Of a stretch of DNA of 14,217 nt, positions 1 through 8,500 are shown one piece after another. This stretch comes from an uncultured Kiritimatiellota bacterium (GTDB lineage: Bacteria > Verrucomicrobiota > Kiritimatiellia > RFP12 > UBA1067). The DNA lies in the NCBI GenBank assembly GCA_934635385.1, contig CAKTZI010000066.1, positions 1-14,217 of the forward strand. The letters are read 5' to 3'. The position numbers and the translations under genes were made by a program. Position 1 is the first letter of the stretch. Each line of letters starts with the position of its first letter. The notes under the pieces are model-generated. The model was not told the origin of the DNA. It made no database searches and saw only the letters and a program-made list of their open reading frames with translations.

Positions 1-1043
1 AACGTGTCCCAGAGCGAGAGCGTCGTGAAGTACGTGCCGTCGGGCGAGGCGTAGACCTTGCCGTCCGCCGCCGAGAATCGCCCGTCGGCGTCCGCGTAGT
101 CGTTCGGCTGGACGTAGAGGTGGTAGAGCGCGGTGTACCAGTTCCGCTTCTGGCCGTCCGTCCCCTCGCAGGTCGTGCGGGCGAGGAGCGCGTTCCACCT
201 GTCGCGGGCGGCCGCGCGCACGGCGTCGAAGTCCCAGCCGGGGATGTCGGCGGCGAGGTTCCGCTTCGCGCCGTCCGCGCCGGTCATGGAGAGGGCGACC
301 TTCACCAGCAGCGCCTCGCCCGCCGCGACGTCGAACGTCGCCACGTAGCGCGGCGCCTCGTCGGGGGCCTTGCGCGGCAGCTCGCGGATCGCCTTCCACG
401 GGCGCCCGAACGCGAAGGCGTAGGCAAGGAGGCGGTCCTGGATCCACCCCTTGCGGACGTGCGAGCCCGAGACGCCCGTCTTCCCCTCGACGGCGGACTT
501 CGCGCCGTAGGTCTTCGGGCAGTTCTGCCCGAACGGCAGGTTCAAAAGGACGTGCGCCTCGCCGGCCTTCGCCCACGTGAGGCGGTAGATCGCCACGCGC
601 TTCGCCGCCGCAATCTCGACGCGCACGCCGTCGTCGGGCTGCACGACCGCGTAGTACCCCGGCTCCGTCCGCTCGGTCGCCTTGTCGATTGCGCGCCGCG
701 CCGGGTGCGCGCCGAGCTCGCCCGCGAACGGCAGGAGCTGGACGTCGTTGTAGTCGGGGCAGCCCGTCCCCGAGAGGTGCGTCTGCGAGTAGCCGAGGAC
801 GGCCCTGTCGCGGTACTGGTAGCCTGAACAGTACGCCCAGTCATTGCAGCCCGTGTCCGGGCCGGCCTGCACCATGCCGAACGGCACGCACGCCGCCGGG
901 TGGGTGTGGCCCGTCCCCGCCGTGCCCGTGAACGGGTCGACGTAGGACGCGAGGTCCACCGCCGCCCGCGCCGAAAGGGCCGCGCACACGGCCACGGCTG
1001 CGGCCGCGCACAACGCCCTGATCTCAACTTTCATCTTCATCAT
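1..1043 (-). CDS. GH92 exo-alpha-mannosidase, N-terminal part (cut by left edge)
   Basis: Secreted glycoside hydrolase family 92 enzyme; this family consists of calcium-dependent exo-acting alpha-mannosidases. About 347 codons are visible and the frame stays open to base 1, ending inside the family motif LSLWDTF. The N-terminus has a signal peptide (basic MKMK start, Ala/Val-rich core, likely cleavage after SARA). Family motifs follow: VDPFTGTAGTGHTHP, PFGMVQAGPDTG, GYSQTHLSGTG and NWYTALYHLYVQPND. The missing C-terminal half should hold the catalytic residues, so activity cannot be judged. In-frame ATG codons lie at 1043, 1040 and 1034. The purine-rich run AGGAAAGGAAAG just upstream favours 1043 or 1040. 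It follows the GH92-GH2 fusion gene by 34 nt and is probably the last visible gene of the same operon. It closely resembles the GH92 half of that fusion and looks like a tandem paralogue. The family call is firm; linkage specificity is unknown. Confidence 0.93.
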   Translation of the reverse strand, partial: MMKMKVEIRALCAAAAVAVCAALSARAAVDLASYVDPFTGTAGTGHTHPAACVPFGMVQAGPDTGCNDWAYCSGYQYRDRAVLGYSQTHLSGTGCPDYNDVQLLPFAGELGAHPARRAIDKATERTEPGYYAVVQPDDGVRVEIAAAKRVAIYRLTWAKAGEAHVLLNLPFGQNCPKTYGAKSAVEGKTGVSGSHVRKGWIQDRLLAYAFAFGRPWKAIRELPRKAPDEAPRYVATFDVAAGEALLVKVALSMTGADGAKRNLAADIPGWDFDAVRAAARDRWNALLARTTCEGTDGQKRNWYTALYHLYVQPNDYADADGRFSAADGKVYASPDGTYFTTLSLWDT

Positions 1044-1077
1044 CTCATCTTTCCTTTCCTGTTTCAACGGGACCTGA

Positions 1078-4000
1078 TCACGGACCCACGAAATGGGCGT
1101 TGGCGCCGACGAATGCGCCGGCCGTGTAGGCGATGTCGACGAAACCCCGCGACGGGAGCGCGACAACGCCGATTGGCGTCGATGCGTTCGCCGGGCAGCG
1201 GTAGTCGAACGCGGCGATCGTCCGCCCCGTCGCGCGTTCGCTGAAGACGGCGCGTCCCGCGACCGGATGCCGCGCGTCATTGACCGCCCACGCCGTGCCA
1301 TCGGGCTTCAGCGCGACAAGCTGCGTCGCCTGCGCCGTCTTGACGGCTTCGTAGGCCCGCTTTTTGCCCCCATAGTAATCGACGATGGCATCCGAGACGA
1401 TCGGCCAGCCATCCCGGAGATTCCACCAGAGCAGCCCGGTCTTCTTCGTGAACTTCTCCATGCGGTAGCGCTCGATCCAGGTCTTCAGCGCCTCTGCCTG
1501 GACGAACTGGCTCGCCGCGATGAAGCCGTCAAGATCGCGCGGGACCTCGCCCAGCGCGAACCGGATCTTGTTCAGCAGATGGTTGTTGCGCGTACGGGCG
1601 AGTTCGCTCGTCGGATCGTCGAACGGGTTCACGGCCTTCGCCTGCCACGCGGCATTCCACCGCCAGCTCCCGTCAAGCCAGGGATAGACGGAATTCTTCG
1701 GCATCATGCGCTCAAGAGACTCGCGGTTCGGACAGCCGTGATAGCCGATCTCGCTCACGAACCGCGCCGGGTTGTCCAGGTACTCCGGCCCCCTGTAGTG
1801 GGCGCGCGACCAGAGGTGGTCTTCGCTCGGCTGCGCCCGACCCGCAAAGCTCGCTTCGCTGATGTAGGGCGAGCTCGGCAAATAGGCACGGGCAAAGTCG
1901 TGCTCGTACAGCACGTCCGGAATCGTCCGCCGACTTGTGCGGTCCCGGTTCGGGTCGATCCATCCCTTGCCATAAGTCCACATGGGCGCGGCGTCGTTCT
2001 CGTTGTTGCCGCACCACAGCGCAAGGCTCGGATGATTCCGCAGCCGCAGGACGACGGAGCGAACCTCCTCCGCCATGCGCCGTGCCATGTCATCGTCCTG
2101 CGGGCCGATTCCGCTTGCCGTCATGAAGTCCTGCCAGACGAGGATGCCCTCGCGGTCGCAGAAGTCGTAGAAGGCGTCCGGCTCGTACACGCCGCCGCCC
2201 CACAGGCGCACCATGTTGCAGTTGAGGTCCGCCAGCATCAGCGCCGTCTCGTCGAGCCGGTCTCCGTCTCGTCCGTGGAACGCATCCACCGGCACCCAGT
2301 TCGTGCCGCGCATGAAGCACCTCTCGCCGTTCACGCGGAAGAGGAATTCGCCGTCCGTCTTGCCCGCGATGCGGTCGGCGCGCTCGAGCGTCACGGTGCG
2401 CAGACCGATCTGGTCGCGCCGGACCTCCGCCACGTGTCCGTCCGGCGCGACGAGTTCCAGCGTCATGTCGTAAAGCGCCGCCTCGCCCATGCCGCGCGGC
2501 CACCAGAAGTCAACGCCTTCGAGCGCAAAACGCAATTCGCCGTGGTAATGGCGAAAGGGCACGGCCTTCGACGCCACCACGCGATTCGCGCGCGTCAGCG
2601 TTGCGCGGATCTGCGCCCGGTCGATCCAGTCGAACGGCGCCTTCACGCGAAACCGGGACGACAGCCGCGCCGTCCGGTTCGTGACGTCCAGATCGTAGAC
2701 CCAGTGGTAGGCCTCGTCGATCTGCCGCGTCGAGACCGTCTCGATCCGGACGCCGCGCCAGAGGCCGCTCGCGAAGAGGCGCGGGAAGATGTCCCATCCG
2801 CCCATGTGCGCCGCCTTGCGCAGCAGCTCGCCTTCCGCCCCAGGCGTCATCGTGCGGCCCAGCTGCCCCAGCGACTTGTCCCGCGTCTCCATGAAGGCGC
2901 TCCGAATCAGCACCTCGACGCGATTCGTGTCGTTTGCGCGAATGCGCCCCGTCACGTCAAAACGCCAGGGAATCAGCATGTTGTCGCACGAACCGACCTT
3001 TTCGCCGTTCAGGAAGACGTCGGCCAGCGTATCCACGCCGTCAAGGACAAGCTCGAGACGCTCCTCCGGCCCCGCCGCCGGCCCCGTGAAGGTCTTCGCG
3101 TAGAGCCATTCGTACCCTTCCCATTTCCGAAAGGCATAGGCGTTCGTGCCGATCTCCGGGTTCGGCGCGCGTCCCGCCCGCACAAGGTCAAGCTCGCAGT
3201 TCCCCGGCACGGTCGCGTCAACCGTCTCGACGGGCAGCCCCTTCGGCAGGGGCAGTGCCCGCACCGGCCCGGACTCGGGCTGGCGGAAATAGCGCAGCTC
3301 CCACGTGCCGTCAAGCGAGAGGCGGCGCGTCGGGCTGCGCACGTCATCCGTCATCTTGAAGACGAGCGAGCCCCCCTTCAAGATGTCGGCCTGCCGCAGG
3401 ACGAAGCCGTCAAGCAGCCGATCGTTGAGCGTGACCGACTGCACATACTTGTTGGCCGACGACAGATTTCTCGCCTCCACCACGAAAGTCTTTCCGTTCG
3501 GCAGGCGGAACGTCACCTTCGGAAGCTGCGGCGCACCCAGCACATAGTCGCCGCCGCAGGGCGTGACGGGGTAAAAGCCGGCGGCCGCAAACAGGTACCA
3601 GGCGCTCATCTGCCCGCAGTCGTCGTTGCCGCACAGGCCCTCCGGGCCGGGACGGTAGAACCGGTCGACGATCTCGCGCACGACTTCCGCCGTGCGGTCG
3701 GGCCGTCCCGCGTACTGATACAGGTAGGCGACATGGTGGCTCGGCTCGTTGCCGTGCGCGTACTGCCCGATGAGTCCGGTCACGTCTTCGCGCGTGCCCA
3801 TTCCCTCCGCCGACTCCGGAAGAGCGAAAAGCGCGTCCAGCCGTTCGACGAACTTCGCGGCGCCGCCCATCGCGGCGACCAGCCCCGCCGGGTCCTGCAG
3901 CACGTGCCACGTGTACTGGAAGGCGTTCCCCTCCGTGAAGTCGTTCGCGCGCTCGTCGCCGCCGCCCAGCGCATAGGGGTTGAACGGCGTGCGCCAGGCG

Positions 4001-5550
4001 CCCTTCGCGTCGCGGCCCCGCACGAGTCCCAGGGACGGGTCGAAGACCTTCCGCCACCCGGCCGCGCGCCGCGCGAAGAACGCCGCGTCCGCCCCGTGCC
4101 CCAGGCGTTCGGCCATCTGCGCCGCGCACCAGTCGTCAAAGCCGCACTCCAGCGTCCGCGAGACGCTTTCGGCACGGATGAGGTCGAACGGATAGTACCC
4201 ATAGCGGTCATAGGTCGGCCAATCTTCCTTGATCTTGCCCGCATGCTCCTTCGTGATCGTCTCCTTGACCAGCTGATAGGCCGCCTCCCAGTCGATGTCG
4301 TCCAGCCCTCCGAGCTCCCCTGCCCGGCTCTTCAGGAACGCATCGACGATGACGGACACGCCATGGTTGCCAATCATGCAGTCGACGTTCCGTCCGCCAT
4401 AGCTCATGACGGGAATCCGGCCGATCTCCCGCCCTTGCGCGAGCAGCGAGCGGACGATGCCGGCGGCGACGTCAGGCGTCGCCAGCGTGTACCACGGCTG
4501 AGCCGCGCGAAAGGTGTCCCAAAGCGACAGGGTCGTGTAGGCCGATCCGGCGGCGCCCGCACGGACAGCCCCGTCCGCGCCGCGCGTCCGCCCGTCCGCA
4601 TCCGCCCAGTCGTTCGGCTGGAGATAGAGGTGGTAGAGCGAGGTGTACCAGTTCGTCTTCTGGAGACGCGAGCCTTCGCAGGCCGTGCGCGCGAACAGGC
4701 TGTTCCAGGCCGTGCGGGCGGCCGACCGGACCCCCTCGAAATCCCAGTCGGGAATCGCGTCCGCCAGGTTGTTCCGTGCGCCGGCCTCATCCGTCGCGCA
4801 GACCGCCACCTTCATCAGGAGCGGTTCGCCGTCCTTGAGGTCGAAGGTCGCGCAGTAGCGCGGCGCCGCCGTGGCTTCCGGCCTTTCCAGCTCCTCCAGC
4901 TCGCGCCACGGGCGGTCAAACGCCAGGGCAAACGCGACGACGCGCCCCTCGACCCATGTCCGCGTGCGACGGAAGCACCCCTCAAGGGCAATCGACCCGA
5001 CAGGCTTCACGTCGGCATCCACCGTCTTGTTGCCCGTGTTCCCCGCCTGGTCGGCCTCGCCAAACGGCAGGTTCACGAGCACGCGCCGCGCGCCCGGCTT
5101 CCGCCACGTGAAGCGGTAGATCGCCGCGCGTTTCGCGGCCGCGATCTCGACCTGCACGCCGTCCTGCTCCTGCACGACAGCGTAGTAGCCGGGCGCACCG
5201 CGCTCGGACGACTTGTCGATCACGCTCGCCATCGGCAACGGTCGCCGCGCGCCCGTAAACGGCAGGATCTGCACGTCGCCCAGATCCGTGCAGCCCGTGC
5301 CGGACAGGCGGTTCTGCGAATAGCCGATCACCTGGCGGTCGGCGTACTGGTAGCCCGCGCAGTACTTCCAGTCGCCCGTGCCCGTGTCCGGCCCCGCCTG
5401 AATCATGCCAAAGGGATAGGATGCCCCCGGATGGGTGTGGCCCGTCCCCGCCGTGCCCGTGAACACGTCGACGAACGAGGCCAGGTCTTCGGCCGCCGCG
5501 CACGCCAGCCCGAAGCCCGCAAAGAGGATTCCGCAAAGAAGATGTCTCAT
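1078..5550 (-). CDS. Secreted bifunctional GH92 alpha-mannosidase / GH2 beta-mannosidase fusion
   Basis: A 1490-residue protein. Residues 1-20 are a signal peptide (cleavage likely after CAAA). Residues about 21-735 are a full GH92 domain, with FTGTAGTGHTHP (30-40), WYTSLYHLYLQPND (301-314), LSLWDTFRA (341-349), MIGNHGV (392-398), FTEGNAFQYTW (538-548), GNEPSHHV (600-607) and GNDDCGQMSAWY (641-652). By motif position, E540 is the likely acid and D643/D644 the base region. Residues about 742-1490 are a GH2 beta-mannosidase: sugar-binding beta-sandwich from LSLDGTWELRYF (744), then TNWVPVDAF (1083) and VRLWGGGVYEPD (1114). E1184 in GNNEN is the acid/base and E1267 in FVSEIG the nucleophile, so both GH2 catalytic residues are present. 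Almost no linker separates the halves. I chose the ATG at 5550 because it follows GGAGAG with good spacing, opens a signal peptide, and lies 20 nt after the previous stop; the frame is open further upstream only as overlap. The GH2 half is somewhat shorter than free beta-mannosidases at its C-terminus. Confidence 0.93.
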   Translation of the reverse strand: MRHLLCGILFAGFGLACAAAEDLASFVDVFTGTAGTGHTHPGASYPFGMIQAGPDTGTGDWKYCAGYQYADRQVIGYSQNRLSGTGCTDLGDVQILPFTGARRPLPMASVIDKSSERGAPGYYAVVQEQDGVQVEIAAAKRAAIYRFTWRKPGARRVLVNLPFGEADQAGNTGNKTVDADVKPVGSIALEGCFRRTRTWVEGRVVAFALAFDRPWRELEELERPEATAAPRYCATFDLKDGEPLLMKVAVCATDEAGARNNLADAIPDWDFEGVRSAARTAWNSLFARTACEGSRLQKTNWYTSLYHLYLQPNDWADADGRTRGADGAVRAGAAGSAYTTLSLWDTFRAAQPWYTLATPDVAAGIVRSLLAQGREIGRIPVMSYGGRNVDCMIGNHGVSVIVDAFLKSRAGELGGLDDIDWEAAYQLVKETITKEHAGKIKEDWPTYDRYGYYPFDLIRAESVSRTLECGFDDWCAAQMAERLGHGADAAFFARRAAGWRKVFDPSLGLVRGRDAKGAWRTPFNPYALGGGDERANDFTEGNAFQYTWHVLQDPAGLVAAMGGAAKFVERLDALFALPESAEGMGTREDVTGLIGQYAHGNEPSHHVAYLYQYAGRPDRTAEVVREIVDRFYRPGPEGLCGNDDCGQMSAWYLFAAAGFYPVTPCGGDYVLGAPQLPKVTFRLPNGKTFVVEARNLSSANKYVQSVTLNDRLLDGFVLRQADILKGGSLVFKMTDDVRSPTRRLSLDGTWELRYFRQPESGPVRALPLPKGLPVETVDATVPGNCELDLVRAGRAPNPEIGTNAYAFRKWEGYEWLYAKTFTGPAAGPEERLELVLDGVDTLADVFLNGEKVGSCDNMLIPWRFDVTGRIRANDTNRVEVLIRSAFMETRDKSLGQLGRTMTPGAEGELLRKAAHMGGWDIFPRLFASGLWRGVRIETVSTRQIDEAYHWVYDLDVTNRTARLSSRFRVKAPFDWIDRAQIRATLTRANRVVASKAVPFRHYHGELRFALEGVDFWWPRGMGEAALYDMTLELVAPDGHVAEVRRDQIGLRTVTLERADRIAGKTDGEFLFRVNGERCFMRGTNWVPVDAFHGRDGDRLDETALMLADLNCNMVRLWGGGVYEPDAFYDFCDREGILVWQDFMTASGIGPQDDDMARRMAEEVRSVVLRLRNHPSLALWCGNNENDAAPMWTYGKGWIDPNRDRTSRRTIPDVLYEHDFARAYLPSSPYISEASFAGRAQPSEDHLWSRAHYRGPEYLDNPARFVSEIGYHGCPNRESLERMMPKNSVYPWLDGSWRWNAAWQAKAVNPFDDPTSELARTRNNHLLNKIRFALGEVPRDLDGFIAASQFVQAEALKTWIERYRMEKFTKKTGLLWWNLRDGWPIVSDAIVDYYGGKKRAYEAVKTAQATQLVALKPDGTAWAVNDARHPVAGRAVFSERATGRTIAAFDYRCPANASTPIGVVALPSRGFVDIAYTAGAFVGANAHFVGP

Positions 5551-5570
5551 GCCGTCTCTCCGGATCGCGT

Positions 5571-8500
5571 TCAGAACCACAGCGAAAACCAGTTGCCTGG
5601 ATCGTTCGCGCACGAGGCCGACCAGTAGTCGGCGACCGGGACGAACCGGCGCTCGGCGCCGCGGCGCAGCTCCAGCGTCCACGCGCCCCACGCGGCGGCC
5701 GAATCGGCCGTGCGCGGCATCGGCACGAGCGAACCGGCCGTCCAGCCGCGCGCATTGACCGTCTCGAAGTCCAGCGTCTCCGCACGGCTCGTCCCCGCGA
5801 TCCGGCCCTTGGCCAGCACCAGAGGCCCGCGCATGACCTGCGCCGCGTGCGTCCGACGCGCCAGCGTCTCCATCTCCGGCGTCAGCCACGCCATGAAGCG
5901 CTCCGCGTAGGACGGACGATGCCAGTCTTCCTGTCCGGCGATGACGGAGATGTCCTCATCCTCCGGCGCCGAAGACGGCAGCAGGCGCGGCGAGAGGTCG
6001 AGGGAGACCGTCCAGACGGTGTCGCGCGCGGCAGTGTCGAGGACGACGCGACCGCTCTCCGGCGTACGCTTCACGCCATCGACGGCGACCCACGGCGACC
6101 AGCCGGGGACCCGCAGGCGCAGGCTGACCGGGCGATCGGCGCGCACCCGGACGCGAAAGGTGTCCGAGACGGGATAATTGCCGGACACCTCGAGGCGCAC
6201 GCCGTCGATCTCGGCCTGCGCATCGCCCAGGAGGTTCACGTCCAGTGCGCCGCCCGGGCCGCGCGTCACGACCGTCGAGGCCCAGTCGAAGAAGCCGCGC
6301 GGCATGTTGTCCGTGCAGCACTGGTGATGGAGCATGCCGGTCTGCGGCGGCGCCGAAAGATGCCGCGTACCATGCGAGCGGACGATGTGCGCCGCCCAAG
6401 AGCCATCCGGCGCAACGCCCGCGAGAAAGGCATTGTAGAACGCCTCTTCAAGGTGGTCGAGGTAGCGCGTCTCGTCCGTCAGCAGGAAAAGCTCGCGGTT
6501 GAGGCGCATCCAGTGGATGACGTCGCACAGTTCCGTCATGCCGTTGACGTGCTGGCGGGCGCCGAGGAAATGGTCGAAGTAGCCGACGCTGCGCATGGGA
6601 TCAAGCTCCTCGTCAACCAGATGACGGTGAAACGCCCTGACGGCGGCAAGCGCACGCGCGTCGCCGGTGACGCGGTGATATTCGGCCACGCCCTCGAAGA
6701 AGCTCATCAGCTCATAGGCCTTGGACAGGAAGATCGCGCGATTCCCGAACCACGTATGGACCGGGCGGCCGGACAGCGCGTTCCGGATCAGGTTCATCTG
6801 CAGGGGCGACGACGCATCCCGGTCGTTGACCGCCACGATGTGCCGCGCCAGCTCAAGGTATTCCGCCTTGGGGCGTTCGCGGTAGACGAGCAGCAGCGGC
6901 TTCAGGACCGTCATCGACGAAAGCCCCGCCCACGAACCCGTCCACTCGATGCCGACGCCCAGCCGCTTCAGCTGCGCGCAGAGGTGGTCGGCCATCCGCT
7001 CGGCCGCCGACAGGCAGCCCGGATCGCCCGTCGCCCGGAAAAGCGCCACGAGCGCCCACATCGTGTACTTGCGCCCCCAGACGTTGAAGTTCCAGGTCTT
7101 GCCGGGGTCGTCCCCCGGACGGCGCACGCCCAGCGCGTCTTCGTCGGCATACGTGCTGAGGTAGCCGTTCGGCTTCTGATGCGCACGGACGAACGCATGC
7201 GTCTTCTCAAGTGCCCAGCGGCGCAGGTCGGGATCGCCCGTCGCGGCAATCGCTTCCGCCACGCAGAGCATCGTCTTGCCCCAGTATTCGTTCTGCCAGC
7301 CGTTCCGAATGCGCCCGTTCTCGTCACGCGAATCGTCCCAGTGCGTCTCGAACGCGCGTTCGGCTTCGTCGTAGACCGTCGTCCGCGCGGCCTGCGAGGT
7401 CAGGCGCTCGCGGACGACCGCCTCCATCAGCAGGCCGGGGCGTCCCCCGACGCGCACCCGCGCGTCCGCGCCGACCGCCGCACGGCCGGGCGCCGCCGAG
7501 CGCACGAACATCGGCGTCAGCGGCGGCAGCGTGAACGACGCCGGCACCGCCGCGCCCGTGATGAGGTCTGTTCCCGGCGCCTCCAGTCGGACGCGCAGCG
7601 GCTTCTGCGTGTGGTTGACGAGCGAGACGAACGCGGTGTCGCCGACGCGCGCGCCGCGCGACTCGACGCCGAAGACGCCCGAGTCGGAATCCGGCGCGTA
7701 GATGCGCGGGAAGCCCGGCAGACCCCAGTCGCGCGATTCGGCGGACAGGCGCCGAAACTGCGCACGGTCGCTTCCCGCACATTCGACGACCTTCACGCCA
7801 CGCCGCGACAGCCAGTCCAGCCCCTTGCGGACGTCGGGGGGGATCGCGGCGGAATCCGGCAGCAGCACGGCACGCGCCGCGACAAGCGGCCGCGTCAGCA
7901 CGCCCGTCCGCCCGTACTCCGACAGCATCCGCTCCGTCACGACGCCCAGCGGTTGCCCCAGGAACGAGGCCGCGCGATAGGTCGCCAGGAACGACTCGCC
8001 GCGCCGTCCGCCCAGGATCTGCGACGACAGCGAGAAATGCAGCAGCACCGTCGGCTCCTGGTTGCGGATTGGCGAGAGCTCGTCGGCCAGGCGGCTGAGG
8101 TCCAGCGCGCCGTGCGCCCAGGCGTTCAGGCAGTCCGGCCGCTCAAGGACAGACCCCCAGGCGAAGTGCCTTGGGCTGGACGTCCGTTCCCACAGCCAGA
8201 GCGTCGTCGCCGCCTGTCCGTGAAGCGCGTTCTGCCACAGGGCCGTGTAGAAATGGCGTCCCGAGACCGGCAGCCCGTAGAAGTCGGAAACGAGATGGTT
8301 CTCCGAATTGAAGACCGGCACGTCCCTGCAGCTCCGCTGCCAGTCGTAGACGGCCTCCGCCTCCCACCAGGCGTGCGCCCAGAGCCCGTCGCCCGGCGTG
8401 GCCGGCAGGTCGTAGGCGTCGTTGCCGTTGTAGTCGCTCATCCGGGAGAAGTCCTCGAGGTCCACGGAGTGGTACGTCGCGGAGTTCTCGAATTCGGCGA

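Noticed and set aside
5500..5550. Lipoprotein signal in the GH92-GH2 fusion (Cys at residue 17)
   Set aside because: The residues before Cys (Gly-Leu-Ala) do not fit a standard lipobox well, and a normal AAA cleavage site follows at once.
1093..5628. Very long open frame on the plus strand (about 1500 codons) opposite the GH92-GH2 gene
   Set aside because: It is in exact codon register with the minus-strand gene, its product is Arg/Pro/Val-rich without domain motifs, and it is explained by the lack of TTA/CTA/TCA codons in the real gene.
5551..5889. N-terminal extension of the GH92-GH2 gene by 113 codons to an ATG at 5889
   Set aside because: It overlaps the end of the upstream gene, has Asp/Gly/Ala/Arg-rich composition, and would bury a good signal peptide and ribosome-binding site at 5550.
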